From positions 2,560,501 to 2,624,500 of the forward strand of contig NZ_CP013264.1 in NCBI RefSeq assembly GCF_001456115.1: 64,000 nt of DNA. Direction: 5' to 3'. Of the stretch, positions 39,906-48,385 are shown piece after piece. The DNA is from Sphingobium baderi (GTDB taxonomy: Bacteria; Pseudomonadota; Alphaproteobacteria; Sphingomonadales; Sphingomonadaceae). How positions within the stretch are numbered: the stretch's first letter is position 1; every line of letters begins with the position of its first letter. The position numbers and the translations under genes are program-made. The notes under the pieces were generated by a model. It made no database searches. It had not been told where the DNA came from and was given only the letters and a program-made list of their open reading frames with translations.

Positions 39906-40729
39906 CAGTAGACCGGCCCTTCGACGCCGGGAAATACCGACGAGTCGAGATAAAGACCGGTTTCCTCATTCGCGATCTGCGTGCGGCCATTGGCGAGCGA
40001 CGTCGCCCAGCGGTTCCATCCGCCTTCGGGTGAACGCTTGTGCGTTTCCTTCTGAAGCTCGAACTGGAGCGTGCCGGTCGCGGCGAAGGTGCGCGGGGCG
40101 CGGAACGTGCCCGTTGCCTTGGCCGTGGCGGTCGCGCTGCTGCTGGCGGTGACGGTCGCGGTGGATTGACCTTGCAGGCCGCCCCATGGGGCTTCGCGCA
40201 TCTTGAGCTGGAACTGCTGTCCGTCCTGCGCGGTGATGATGGGCACGGCCACGGTCTGCCGCAGCGGATCGCCGGGGCGGAAAATGGCGACCGTATCGAC
40301 AGTCTGGTAATTGATGTTGGATTTGGCCGCGCTGGTGCCTGAACCGTTGACGGTGGTGAGGCGGATGATGACCGTATTGGGCGTGGGCCGGTCCAGCGTG
40401 AGCGGGACATAGGCGACGTTGACGCCTGGCTGGAATGTGGCGTTGCCCAGCGAGGCCGTTGCCTTGTCCGGCAGTTTCGTGCCGCTCGCGAAATTGAAGG
40501 AGGCGAAGGCGCCTTCGGTGCGACTGCTATAGTCCACGCTGCTGGTGGTGGATGCTGCCGTATAGGATGATGATGTTGTTGTCGTAGAGGTTTGACTGCT
40601 AGCGGTTGTGCTGCTTTGTGTGGAGGGGAGCGATGTCCCCATGTTCATCACTGCCGCCGTCGCACTGAAGGCGAGCAGGATCATCGCGCCGGCCCCTGCT
40701 GGACCAACGCTTTTTAGCTTATTCAACAT
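39906..40729 (-). pseudogene. GH16 glycoside hydrolase, 5' half (disrupted)
   Basis: About 273 residues up to the transposon. The ATG at 40729 is preceded by GGGGG and starts a signal peptide (MLNKLKSVGPAGAGAMILLA). A Ser/Thr-rich linker (about residues 35-65) and a Calx-beta-like domain follow (ASFNFASGTKLPD, VNVAYVPLTLDRP, TVNGSGTSAAKSNINYQTVD, FRPGDPLRQTVAVPI). The GH16 domain begins near GTFRAPRTF and stops at FPGVEGPVYW. If translated now it would add about 32 foreign residues from the transposon end. The intact enzyme would be a secreted beta-glucan or galactan hydrolase, plausibly exported by the adjacent type II system. Confidence 0.9.
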
Positions 40730-41082
40730 GAACGACCCCCGTTCTTTTGGTTTATTGCATAGGAAAAGCCCCGGTCTTCCTCCTTTCTTTTTGAGCCAAA
40801 ATGATTGAATAAATCCTTGCGGCGAAAGCGGATCGTCGCATGTATTCAAAGTATAGATTGCGTTAATCATGGCAATTTCAGGCCATGATCCGACTCTATA
40901 ATATTTGATTTCAATTAAGGTATACAGTTCATTGCCGAAATGATTTATCGCTCGGTCGTTCAGATGGAACGGTGAACGGAACTATGGTGGTGATATACTG
41001 TTGTAATGCGGCGATGCTGTCCCGCGTGATAAAGCGGGATGAAATATAGGCAAATATCGACTGAATATCGACCGCGCTGCTT
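40730..41082. other. AT-richer gap upstream of the GH16 gene
   Basis: 353 bases without a convincing gene. Base composition is clearly lower in GC than the surroundings, as expected for a promoter and 5' leader of the GH16 gene. It contains a perfect inverted repeat at 40866-40889 and scattered TATAAT-like stretches on both strands. I could not place a promoter with confidence. Confidence 0.5.
40866..40889. promoter_or_regulatory. Inverted repeat ATCATGGC/GCCATGAT upstream of GH16
   Basis: Two perfect 8-base arms separated by 8 bases (AATTTCAG), about 140 bp upstream of the GH16 start. Size and spacing fit a dimeric repressor or activator site; a transcript hairpin is also possible. No specific regulator recognised. 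Confidence 0.4.
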
Positions 41083-42534
41083 TCAGTTTGTGGCGAGATC
41101 GATAAGGGAGGTGATGTCGACATGCGCCTCCAGTTGCATCGCAATGTCATCGAGCGCGGCGTTCACGCTGGCGCCATAATCCTGTTCCGAAGAAGACAGG
41201 TTCCACCGGTTCAGAAAAGCCTTGCGGAAGACGGTGCTGCCGAACAGCCCATGGACATAGGTGCCGAGCACACGCCCGTCGGGGCTGGATGCTCCGTCGG
41301 GGCGCTCCTCATCCAGATGCGCGAAGGGACGGCCGCAATCGGGACCGGCGCTCTGCCCCATATGCATTTCATAGCCGGTGAAGGGGGCGCCGAGCGCACG
41401 TCCCGCCACCTGTTGCAGGGTCTTGTCGCCGGACAATATGGTTTCGATGTCCAGCAGGCCCAGCCCCTCTATCGTGCCCGCCGGGCCTTCGATGCCATGC
41501 GGGTCGGCGATACGGCGGCCCAGCATCTGATAACCGCCGCATATCCCCAGCACAGCGCCACCGCGCCGGTGGTGAGCGAGGATGTCGATGTCCCACCCCT
41601 GCGCGCGCATGGCCTGCATGTCGGCCACGGTCGCTTTCGATCCGGGCAGGATGACGAGGGATGCTTCCGCCGGAATGGGGCTGCCGGGAGGCACCATGAC
41701 GAGGTCGATGTCGGGTTCGATCTTGAAAGGATCAAGGTCGTCGAAATTCGAGATGCGGGGCAATATGGGGCAGGCGATGGTGAAGCGCGTGCTATCCGAG
41801 CGCCGGTTCTTTTCGAGGATGACGGCGTCTTCGCTGGGCAGGCGGGCGACGGCGCTGAGCCATGGAATGACGCCGAAACCGCGCCAGCCGGAAATCGATT
41901 CGATCTGGCGGTAGCCATCCTCGAAAAGGGCGGGATCGCCGCGGAACTTGTTGATGAGGAAGCCCCGGATCATGGCGGCGTCTTCTGGATCGATCACGGC
42001 CTTGGTGCCGACTATGGAGGCGATGACGCCGCCCCGGTCGATGTCGCCAACCAGTATCACCGGCACATGGGCTGCACGAGCGAAGCCCATATTGGCGATG
42101 TCGCCCGCGCGCAGGTTGATTTCGGCGGGCGATCCCGCGCCTTCCACGACGACGATGTCGCATTGCGCGCTGAGCCGGTTGAAGCTGTCCATCACTTCGG
42201 AAAGAAGCTGTCCGCGCGCCTGCCGGAAATTCCCTCCACCCAGCGTTCCGCGCACGCGGCCGTTAACGATGAGCTGCGATGTGTGATCGGCCTGAGGCTT
42301 TAGCAGGACGGGGTTCATGTCGCTATGCGGATCGACGCCCGCGGCCATGGCCTGCAAGGCTTGCGCGCGGCCGATCTCTCCGCTGTCGATGGTCACGGCG
42401 GCGTTGTTGGACATGTTCTGCGGCTTGAAGGGACGGACGCGGTAGCCGCGCCGCACCAGCGCGCGGCATAGTCCGGCGACGAGCACGGACTTGCCGACGT
42501 CTGATCCGGTTCCCTGTAGCATGATGGCGCCCAT
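41083..42534 (-). CDS. cobQ: Cobyric acid synthase
   Basis: 483 residues. It amidates four carboxyl groups of adenosylcobyrinic a,c-diamide using glutamine and ATP, late in cobalamin synthesis. The N-terminal synthetase domain has MLQGTGSDVGKSVLVAGLCRAL (P-loop) and VVVEGAGSPAEINLR. The C-terminal class I glutaminase has the nucleophile in GICGGYQMLG and a His in the YVHGLF block. It sits 41 bp after the TadG-like gene on the same strand with no room for a cobalamin riboswitch, and no other cobalamin gene is adjacent except distant cobA. Confidence 0.95.
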   Translation of the reverse strand: MGAIMLQGTGSDVGKSVLVAGLCRALVRRGYRVRPFKPQNMSNNAAVTIDSGEIGRAQALQAMAAGVDPHSDMNPVLLKPQADHTSQLIVNGRVRGTLGGGNFRQARGQLLSEVMDSFNRLSAQCDIVVVEGAGSPAEINLRAGDIANMGFARAAHVPVILVGDIDRGGVIASIVGTKAVIDPEDAAMIRGFLINKFRGDPALFEDGYRQIESISGWRGFGVIPWLSAVARLPSEDAVILEKNRRSDSTRFTIACPILPRISNFDDLDPFKIEPDIDLVMVPPGSPIPAEASLVILPGSKATVADMQAMRAQGWDIDILAHHRRGGAVLGICGGYQMLGRRIADPHGIEGPAGTIEGLGLLDIETILSGDKTLQQVAGRALGAPFTGYEMHMGQSAGPDCGRPFAHLDEERPDGASSPDGRVLGTYVHGLFGSTVFRKAFLNRWNLSSSEQDYGASVNAALDDIAMQLEAHVDITSLIDLATN

Positions 42535-42575
42535 GGCCTTGCTCCCTGAAGGCAGGAGAGGAGCATGGCAAGGGT

Positions 42576-44213
42576 TCAGGCCACGATTGTGGCTATGCCG
42601 CAGCGCATTTCATGAACGCGCACATCCGCCGTGCCCAGCCGGACGCCCAGCAGCGCGGTCACATTGTTCAATATGCCGTCGAGCAGGGGCGCGGTCGTGC
42701 CCAGCAGCGCGCCAATAGGGGCGGTCAGGGGACTGAGGCCGACCTTGATCCCGAGAAGATAAACGTCGATCTGCGCCTGTTTCAGGAGGCTGACGGCGAG
42801 GCCCTGCGTCAGATCCTGGGTGTGGACGGTCTTGGTCTGCTGGGCGCTGATTTCCGCCGGAGAGAAATGGACCGGCTGCGCCTGAACGCCCCCCAATGCG
42901 ATATTGGCATAGCCGGTGACGCGGGTGCCGAGCGCCTGCGCCAGTGTTGCGGGTCGGAGGTTGGGCGGCGTGGAGAAATTGGTCAGCGCATTCGTATCGA
43001 CGTCGGTCAGCGCCACGGTGCCGATGGAAGGTGTGACCAGCAGCGTGACGCCATTGCCGGGTGCGCTTCGGGCGCAATTGATGTCGGACAGGCGCGCTTC
43101 GGCCGAGGCAAGTTCGACATAGAGGGGAATACGGACAGATGCGAGGGGGGCAAGCGCCGCCGCCACGCTGCTTTCCAGATAGATGCGCGTCTGGGCCGTC
43201 CGCAATACGACATTGCGATCCGAGGTGATGCTGAGCAGCGGGGAGCGCGCTTCACCGCTGCCCAGGATCAGCTTGAGCCGGGTGCTGCTGAGGCCGGGGA
43301 CGCCCAGTTGCAGATCGACGGGCACGGATGTTCCCGGCCCGGGGTTCAGGATCATGCGGAGCATTGAGAAGGCGTCCATCAAAATGGTCGGCTGCCCGGT
43401 CGCGTCGCCCGTGCTTCCGGACGGTCCCAGATCGATAATGTCCTTGAGGCGCACGGTGCGGCCGGGGATGCTGTTGCCGATGCGGCGCAGTGTGGCGGCG
43501 GTCTGGCTGTCCGTCACGCCATCGGCAACGGCATTGACGATGTCGCCGACGGGAATGTGGCGGTCGAACAATTGGGCGAAGGCTTCGTCCTGACGACCGA
43601 GCCTGAGTTGCAGGGCGTCGGCCATGCCGAGAAGGTCCACCTTTGCATTGAGCAACCCCTGCGTATCCATCACCGAAAGATTGAGGCTGGTCCCGGCAAG
43701 GCTGGAAAGCAGCATGTTGGGCAGGCCATCGCTGACCGAAGCCAGCCCCGTGCCGATGGAGAAAGCGGCGGCATCCTTGCGCGCGGCGGTGGCGCGGGCG
43801 TTGAGGTTTACGCCGTCCTTACCCACCAGCAAACGGCCGAAAAACAGGGGCGTGCGCCGCCGCACTTCCAGACGCAGCGCGCCGCCGGCCGGATCGCCCG
43901 CGACGAAACGGTCGCTGACGGGGACGGAGGGGTCGGGGCGATATTGGCCGTCCTCGACGGAGGTGAGGGAGATGCCGCTGATGCCGCTGCGGGCGATGAG
44001 CTGTTCGGCGGCGGGGCGACCTCCGCTGACCGCGGCGAGCGCGGCGGCATCCGCAATGCCTTGCAACTGACGCTTGGCGAGATAGATGGAGCCAAGGTCC
44101 ACCGCAACCGTCGCCGACCCCGCGAGCATCAGCAGCGATCCGGCGAGCAGTATCGTGACGCCGCCTTTTTGATCGCGGCAAAATGGCCTGAACCTGTGCG
44201 AAAATGACTTCAT
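42576..44213 (-). CDS. TadG-like pilus assembly protein
   Basis: 545 residues. The N-terminus (RDQKGGVTILLAGSLLMLAGSATVAVDLGSIYLAKRQLQGIADAAALAA) is the TadE/TadG-type membrane segment with Flp-like GG and the following helix. The rest is a large extracytoplasmic domain with several DUF2134-like regions (LRLEVRRRTPLFFGRLLVGKDG, LNARATAARKDAAAFSIGTGLA). Tad systems build adhesive Flp pili, but no tadA/B/C or flp gene is in this window, so these are satellite genes. It overlaps the TadE-like gene by 4 bases. Confidence 0.8.
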   Translation of the reverse strand: MKSFSHRFRPFCRDQKGGVTILLAGSLLMLAGSATVAVDLGSIYLAKRQLQGIADAAALAAVSGGRPAAEQLIARSGISGISLTSVEDGQYRPDPSVPVSDRFVAGDPAGGALRLEVRRRTPLFFGRLLVGKDGVNLNARATAARKDAAAFSIGTGLASVSDGLPNMLLSSLAGTSLNLSVMDTQGLLNAKVDLLGMADALQLRLGRQDEAFAQLFDRHIPVGDIVNAVADGVTDSQTAATLRRIGNSIPGRTVRLKDIIDLGPSGSTGDATGQPTILMDAFSMLRMILNPGPGTSVPVDLQLGVPGLSSTRLKLILGSGEARSPLLSITSDRNVVLRTAQTRIYLESSVAAALAPLASVRIPLYVELASAEARLSDINCARSAPGNGVTLLVTPSIGTVALTDVDTNALTNFSTPPNLRPATLAQALGTRVTGYANIALGGVQAQPVHFSPAEISAQQTKTVHTQDLTQGLAVSLLKQAQIDVYLLGIKVGLSPLTAPIGALLGTTAPLLDGILNNVTALLGVRLGTADVRVHEMRCGIATIVA

Positions 44214-44644
44214 CGTGCGTCGATCCTTATGACGGCGCTGCGTTCAAGGGTGCGCGAGGGAACGGGTATGAAGGAGGAGGAGAAGAGGGGATTGCCCGAC
44301 AGGTCGTAATCAAGCGTGACGGTGAAGTAGCCGCCGTTCTCGCTGCTGTTCACGCCGATGGGATGGCTGTTGCGAAGGGGCAGGGATGCGGCGCTTGCGG
44401 CCACGCTCTGTTGCACCAGCGCCTGCCGTTCCGGCGCGTCCAGTCCTGCTACGGCAGAGCGGGCGGCTTCATTGGCGGCCTGTTGCAGGCTGTGCGCCGT
44501 CATGAACCATGATCCGTAGATCAATATGCCCAGCAACAGAGCGATGAGCAGGGGGAGCGCGATGGCAGCTTCCACCAGGACGCTGCCGCGCATGTCTCGC
44601 TTGAGCGGCTTGGCCATTCGGGCAGGATGCAGGGGCTTTTCCAT
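44210..44644 (-). CDS. TadE-like protein
   Basis: 144 residues, TadE family. Basic start, then RGSVLVEAAIALPLLIALLLGILIYGSWFM, which has the TadE pattern: a prepilin-like segment with Glu and one membrane helix. A short extracytoplasmic domain with strands follows. TadE-type pseudopilins are processed by the Tad prepilin peptidase and aid pilus assembly. It is the first gene before the TadG-like protein. An internal ATG at 44617 is an alternative start closer to the conserved region. Confidence 0.8.
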   Translation of the reverse strand: MEKPLHPARMAKPLKRDMRGSVLVEAAIALPLLIALLLGILIYGSWFMTAHSLQQAANEAARSAVAGLDAPERQALVQQSVAASAASLPLRNSHPIGVNSSENGGYFTVTLDYDLSGNPLFSSSFIPVPSRTLERSAVIRIDAR

Positions 44645-44799
44645 GACTCCAGCCTAGCCAGGCCGGTTCAATGGACGGTTTTCCCGCAAGTGGAGCGAAG
44701 ATGCGCGATTTGCGTAAGTAATTTTGGCAGACGGCGCGCGGGGAGGGGAAAAGGAAAACCATCCCTATCGGTGAATGGAATTATTCCTCCGAAATGGAT

Positions 44800-45702
44800 T
44801 CATTTTACGGAATTTACGGGTTCCTCCCTCCGCGTGATGACCAGCACGGCGCCTTCGGAACCATAGAGACCCTGCAAAGGCGCGATGCCGATCTCGGCCG
44901 GAACGACGGCCCCGGTGTTGGCGAGCAGGCTGGTGGCGATCTTGCGTTCCCCTTCGCCGCGCAGGACATGGTCCAGTTCCTCACGCAAACGGGGCCGGGC
45001 GGGTAGATCGGCCAGATCGGTCAGGCTGATGTGGATCAGCCGGTCGAGCGGCAGCCCGACCATCGCGCAAAACATGTCGTCCGCAAATTCGATGAATCCC
45101 CGGCTCGACACCTTCACATGGCCCACGCCGCCATGGATGCACATGGCCTGCATCAAGGCGGCTTTCGCATCGGCCAGGCGGTTGCGCCGCACATCTTCCG
45201 TAATGTCGCTCAACAGCAGGGCCACGCCATCGGGAAAAGGGAAGGTTTCAAACCGTATCCAGCAATTCTCCCGGAAGGGGGAGGGGATGTCGGCCGCGCT
45301 GCCCTCTCCCGACTCCATGCTGTGCCGGATATGCGATTGGGTGAGGGATTCAGCCAGTTCGGGCAGGGCTTCCCAGAGCGGCAGTCCCGCCAGATGCCGA
45401 TCCCATCGGCGCGTCATGGCCAGTGCGGCAGGATTGACATGGCCGATCGTGTAATCGGCGCGGCACAGGATGAGCCCCTGATGAATCCAGGTCGATAGCT
45501 GGGAAAGATGGTCCGGGCCGGGCGGAGTTTCCGGTCCGTTCAGGGTCAGGGTGCGAAATCGGTCCAGCCCCATGAAGATATGCGTTTCGCGCCCGTGATG
45601 CGTGACGAGCAATGGTTCCTGCACGCCAATTTCCCGCCAATGAGCGAAATTGCGGACAAGCTCGGCAGCCGGGACGCTTCGGCCGTAGCGATCATTCAAC
45701 AT
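44800..45702 (-). CDS. Phd-like domain fused to PAS domains
   Basis: 300 residues, soluble. Residues 1-55 (RYGRSVPAAELVRNFAHWREI, then PLLVTHHGRETHIFMGLDRFRTL) look like a Phd/YefM antitoxin domain: DNA-binding N-terminus and the HGR-xxxxMxxxRF strand. This is followed by two PAS-like domains (LILCRADYTIGHVNPAALAMTRRW near 75-100 and a second near 190-290 with FIEFADDMFCAMVGLPLDRLI). No kinase, GGDEF or output domain is present and no toxin gene is adjacent. It may be a sensor-regulator using the Phd fold to bind DNA. PAS ligand unknown. Confidence 0.65.
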   Translation of the reverse strand: MLNDRYGRSVPAAELVRNFAHWREIGVQEPLLVTHHGRETHIFMGLDRFRTLTLNGPETPPGPDHLSQLSTWIHQGLILCRADYTIGHVNPAALAMTRRWDRHLAGLPLWEALPELAESLTQSHIRHSMESGEGSAADIPSPFRENCWIRFETFPFPDGVALLLSDITEDVRRNRLADAKAALMQAMCIHGGVGHVKVSSRGFIEFADDMFCAMVGLPLDRLIHISLTDLADLPARPRLREELDHVLRGEGERKIATSLLANTGAVVPAEIGIAPLQGLYGSEGAVLVITRREEPVNSVK

Positions 45703-45818
45703 GGGACGATCCCCTTCCTCATCATTATTATGAGAAAAGGATACATGCGCGCTGAGAGACGCGAAGGCGCAGACGTATCGAAAGTGGAGGTATCCCGCCC
45801 GTCAACGAGGAGAATGGG

Positions 45819-46040
45819 TCAGCGGGAAAAAGCTCGTTGCATTTCCACGGCATCAAGGATCTTGCCGCCCGCCATGAACACCGCGCCGGTGCAGGCAAGC
45901 GCGAGCAACTGGCCGCCGAAGCCGGGATATTGATGCATATAGACTATGCCTCGCTCCGTCGCGCCAAGGGCAAGGGCGTAGATCACCAGAAACGCCTCGA
46001 ACTTGGTCTTGATCGTGAAAAGGCGCTTGATCCGTTCCAT
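45819..46040 (-). CDS. Small membrane protein, unknown
   Basis: 73 residues from the ATG at 46040. Two hydrophobic segments (FEAFLVIYALALGATERGIVY and QLLALACTGAVFMAGGKIL) predict a small inner-membrane protein with basic termini. I recognise no named family, though the length, composition and clear start suggest a real gene. It follows astB by 31 bp on the same strand and may be co-transcribed with the ast genes. Confidence 0.7.
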   Translation of the reverse strand: MERIKRLFTIKTKFEAFLVIYALALGATERGIVYMHQYPGFGGQLLALACTGAVFMAGGKILDAVEMQRAFSR

Positions 46041-46071
46041 TGCAGTCCCACCTGGCGACATCCGCCCGCCG

Positions 46072-47355
46072 CTATGGGATTAAGTCGCCCGAAAGCTGCA
46101 AATGGTCAACAAGCGTTAACCATGATTGTTCGATCCGCGCGATGAGCCGGGTGTCGCCAAGGTCGTCCGGAGCGATTTCCTCCGGCCAGTAATCCGCGAC
46201 AATGGCGGCGATGCGGTCGAGCTTGGCTTCGTCGAGGAGGAAGCGGGGGTCGATGTCGGCGGGATCGGCCACGACGCGCAGGCGCAGGCAGGCGGGGCCG
46301 CCTCCGTTCGCCATGGATTGCCGCACGTCGACGGGGATCAGGTGGCGGATGGGGCCGTTGCCCGCCACCATCCGTTCGAGCCAGGACCAGACGGCGGGCG
46401 TTTCCTGCGCTTCGGTGGGGAGGATGAGGGCCATGCCTGTCCCGAGCGAAGTCGAGAGGGCTCCGTCGGGAAGCGTCACGAGCTGCGCGTTGAAGAGATA
46501 GCTGCGGATCGCGTCGGTGAGACTGACCGCGCTGGCGGGGACTTCGACGATTTCGACGGAGGGGAGCGCGGCGCGCAGGGCGGCGTAGAAGGATTCCTTG
46601 TCGGCGAACGCCTGTTCGTGGGTGAAGAGGACGCGCTCATTGGCGACGGCGACCACGTCATTGTGGAAGGCGCCCGCCGCGATGGCTTCCTCCGATTGCT
46701 GGACGAAGAGGGTGCGGGCGGGGGCGAGTCTGTGGAGGCGGGCGACGGCTTTGCTGGCCTCGACATGCTGGCGGGCGGGGAAGGGGCCGCCGGACTGGCC
46801 GTAAACGAATACCTCGACACCGGGCGCGCCGTGGCTTTCGGCGAGGCGCATGTGATTGGCCGCGCCTTCGTCGCCGAAAGGGGCCGGAATGGGACCGTGG
46901 ACCGTGAAGGCGTCGCTGGCCCCGAAGGCGATCTGAAGCTGCTTAAGCGTCTGGGGCCATTCATGGCTGCGGTGGGGCATGGTCACGAGATTGGCGACGG
47001 TGAGGTGGGTGCGTCCATCGCTGGTGTCACTGGCGGGGGAGACGGTCGCCGCGTTGGCGGCCCACATGGAGGAGGCGGACATCGCGGCGGCGCGGATATG
47101 CGGCTCGGCATGGCTGACACTAGTGCCGAGCGCGGCGAGCCAGGCATTGTCGGGCCGCCATTGGGGCAGAAATATGCCCTGCGTCAGGCCGAGGCGGATG
47201 GTTTCGCGCATTTTCTCCAGCCCTTGCAGCGCGGCGGCGCGGGGGCGGGATACAGCTCCGGCATTGCGGGCGGAGGCGAGGTTGCCCAGGCTGAGGCCCG
47301 CATAATTGTGGCTGGGACCGATCAGCCCGTCGAAATTGATTTCCCTGACGCTCAT
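46072..47355 (-). CDS. astB: N-succinylarginine dihydrolase
   Basis: 427 residues. It hydrolyses N2-succinylarginine to succinylornithine, CO2 and two NH3, step two of the AST pathway. Family blocks: NFDGLIGPSHNYAGLSLGN at the N-terminus, FLPQWRPDNAWLAALG, FHNDVVAVANERVL, and the C-terminal SMANGGGPACLRLRV with catalytic Cys. Between TLPDG and MALILP there is an extra stretch ALSTSLGTG encoded by a REP-like palindrome, which looks like an in-frame insertion. It starts 4 bases inside the end of astA. Confidence 0.95.
   Translation of the reverse strand: MSVREINFDGLIGPSHNYAGLSLGNLASARNAGAVSRPRAAALQGLEKMRETIRLGLTQGIFLPQWRPDNAWLAALGTSVSHAEPHIRAAAMSASSMWAANAATVSPASDTSDGRTHLTVANLVTMPHRSHEWPQTLKQLQIAFGASDAFTVHGPIPAPFGDEGAANHMRLAESHGAPGVEVFVYGQSGGPFPARQHVEASKAVARLHRLAPARTLFVQQSEEAIAAGAFHNDVVAVANERVLFTHEQAFADKESFYAALRAALPSVEIVEVPASAVSLTDAIRSYLFNAQLVTLPDGALSTSLGTGMALILPTEAQETPAVWSWLERMVAGNGPIRHLIPVDVRQSMANGGGPACLRLRVVADPADIDPRFLLDEAKLDRIAAIVADYWPEEIAPDDLGDTRLIARIEQSWLTLVDHLQLSGDLIP
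46438..46463. repeat. REP-like palindrome inside astB
   Basis: The core CCCGAGCGAAGTCGAGAGGG is the sphingomonad-type repeat that also appears in variant form in the gspH leader (TCTCGACTGCGCTCGAA). In astB it is translated on the minus strand as about nine residues (ALSTSLGTG) without disturbing the frame. Confidence 0.6.
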
Positions 47356-48371
47356 GCCCGCCCCGCCATGCTGAATGTCTCGCCCGGCTCAAGGCCGAGC
47401 AGGGCCGCACTGTCCGCGTCCAGCGAGATCGCGCCATCCTCGTCCTCGCGCACGAAGCCGTAGGTGCAGCGATAATCGGCAAGACGGCCGGTGGCGATCA
47501 GCATCTTGTCCCCGCTTTTGTCGTGCAGGGCGGAAAGGGTGACGTCGCGCGCCTGCGCGATGGTGCGGAGCGAGTCGATCTGGCCCACCATGGTCGGGCC
47601 GCCGTCGAATATGTCTACATAGCCGGGGTTGGTGAAACCTTCCGTCTCCAGCATCCGCATTGCCGCGCGGCCATTGGGGTGGGGCAGGCCGATGACGGCG
47701 CGGGCGCTGTCGGTCAGCATGGCGGTGTAGATCGGCGTCTTGGGCATCAGGTCGGCGATGAACTGGTTGCCGTTGATGGCGTTGAATTCATCCGCTTCCT
47801 GAAAGCTCATGCCGAAGAAGCGCCCGGCAAGGCCGTCCCAGAAAGGCGATCCGCCCGCTTCGTCGATGACGCCGCGCAGTTCCGCGATGATCTGGTCGCC
47901 GAAGCGCGGGCGGTGGTTACGGATGTAAAGATAGCGGCTGCGGGCGAGGAGCAGGCCCAGCCCTTCTGCGCGCTCGCGGGGGTGGAGGAAGAGGCCGCCG
48001 ACTTCGGTGGAGCCTTCGAGATCGGTGGTGAGCGACAGCATCTGCGCGCGGAAGGTGCGGCCCAGTTCGCGGCTGTGCTGCGTGAGGACGCCGAGGCGAT
48101 AGGAATAAAAGGGCCAGCTTTGCCCGACCGTGCTGAATATCTGGCAGGTGCCGCGCACCTGTCCGGTCCGGGCATTTTCCAGCACCATCAGGATCAGTTC
48201 GTCCTGGATGCTCTCGTCCGTGCGGGAGAGGGCCTGTTCGGTCCGTTCGAGTTTGGCAGCCAAGGATTTGCGGTCGGGGGGCAGATTGGTGAAGCCGCCG
48301 CCCGTCAGCTTCGCCATCTCATAGAGGGTTTGAAGGTCATCCGCCCGCGCAGTCCGCATGAAGAAGGTCAA
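47352..48371 (-). CDS. astA: Arginine N-succinyltransferase
   Basis: 339 residues from a TTG start at 48371 (GAGAGGA upstream); ATG 48359 and TTG 48389 are alternatives. It transfers succinyl from succinyl-CoA to arginine, the first step of AST catabolism. GNAT-like acyltransferase with RTARADDLQTLYEMAKLTGGGFTNLP near the N-terminus, then VGGLFLHPRERAEGLGLLLARSRYL and FWDGLAGRFFGMSFQEAD, all typical of AstA. It overlaps astB by 4 bases and lies 15 bases from the M20 gene upstream. Confidence 0.93.
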   Translation of the reverse strand: MTFFMRTARADDLQTLYEMAKLTGGGFTNLPPDRKSLAAKLERTEQALSRTDESIQDELILMVLENARTGQVRGTCQIFSTVGQSWPFYSYRLGVLTQHSRELGRTFRAQMLSLTTDLEGSTEVGGLFLHPRERAEGLGLLLARSRYLYIRNHRPRFGDQIIAELRGVIDEAGGSPFWDGLAGRFFGMSFQEADEFNAINGNQFIADLMPKTPIYTAMLTDSARAVIGLPHPNGRAAMRMLETEGFTNPGYVDIFDGGPTMVGQIDSLRTIAQARDVTLSALHDKSGDKMLIATGRLADYRCTYGFVREDEDGAISLDADSAALLGLEPGETFSMAGRA

Positions 48372-48385
48372 GCCGTCATCCTCTC

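Noticed and set aside
42535..42575. Cobalamin riboswitch upstream of cobQ
   Set aside because: Only 41 bases separate cobQ from the preceding same-strand gene, far too short for the element.
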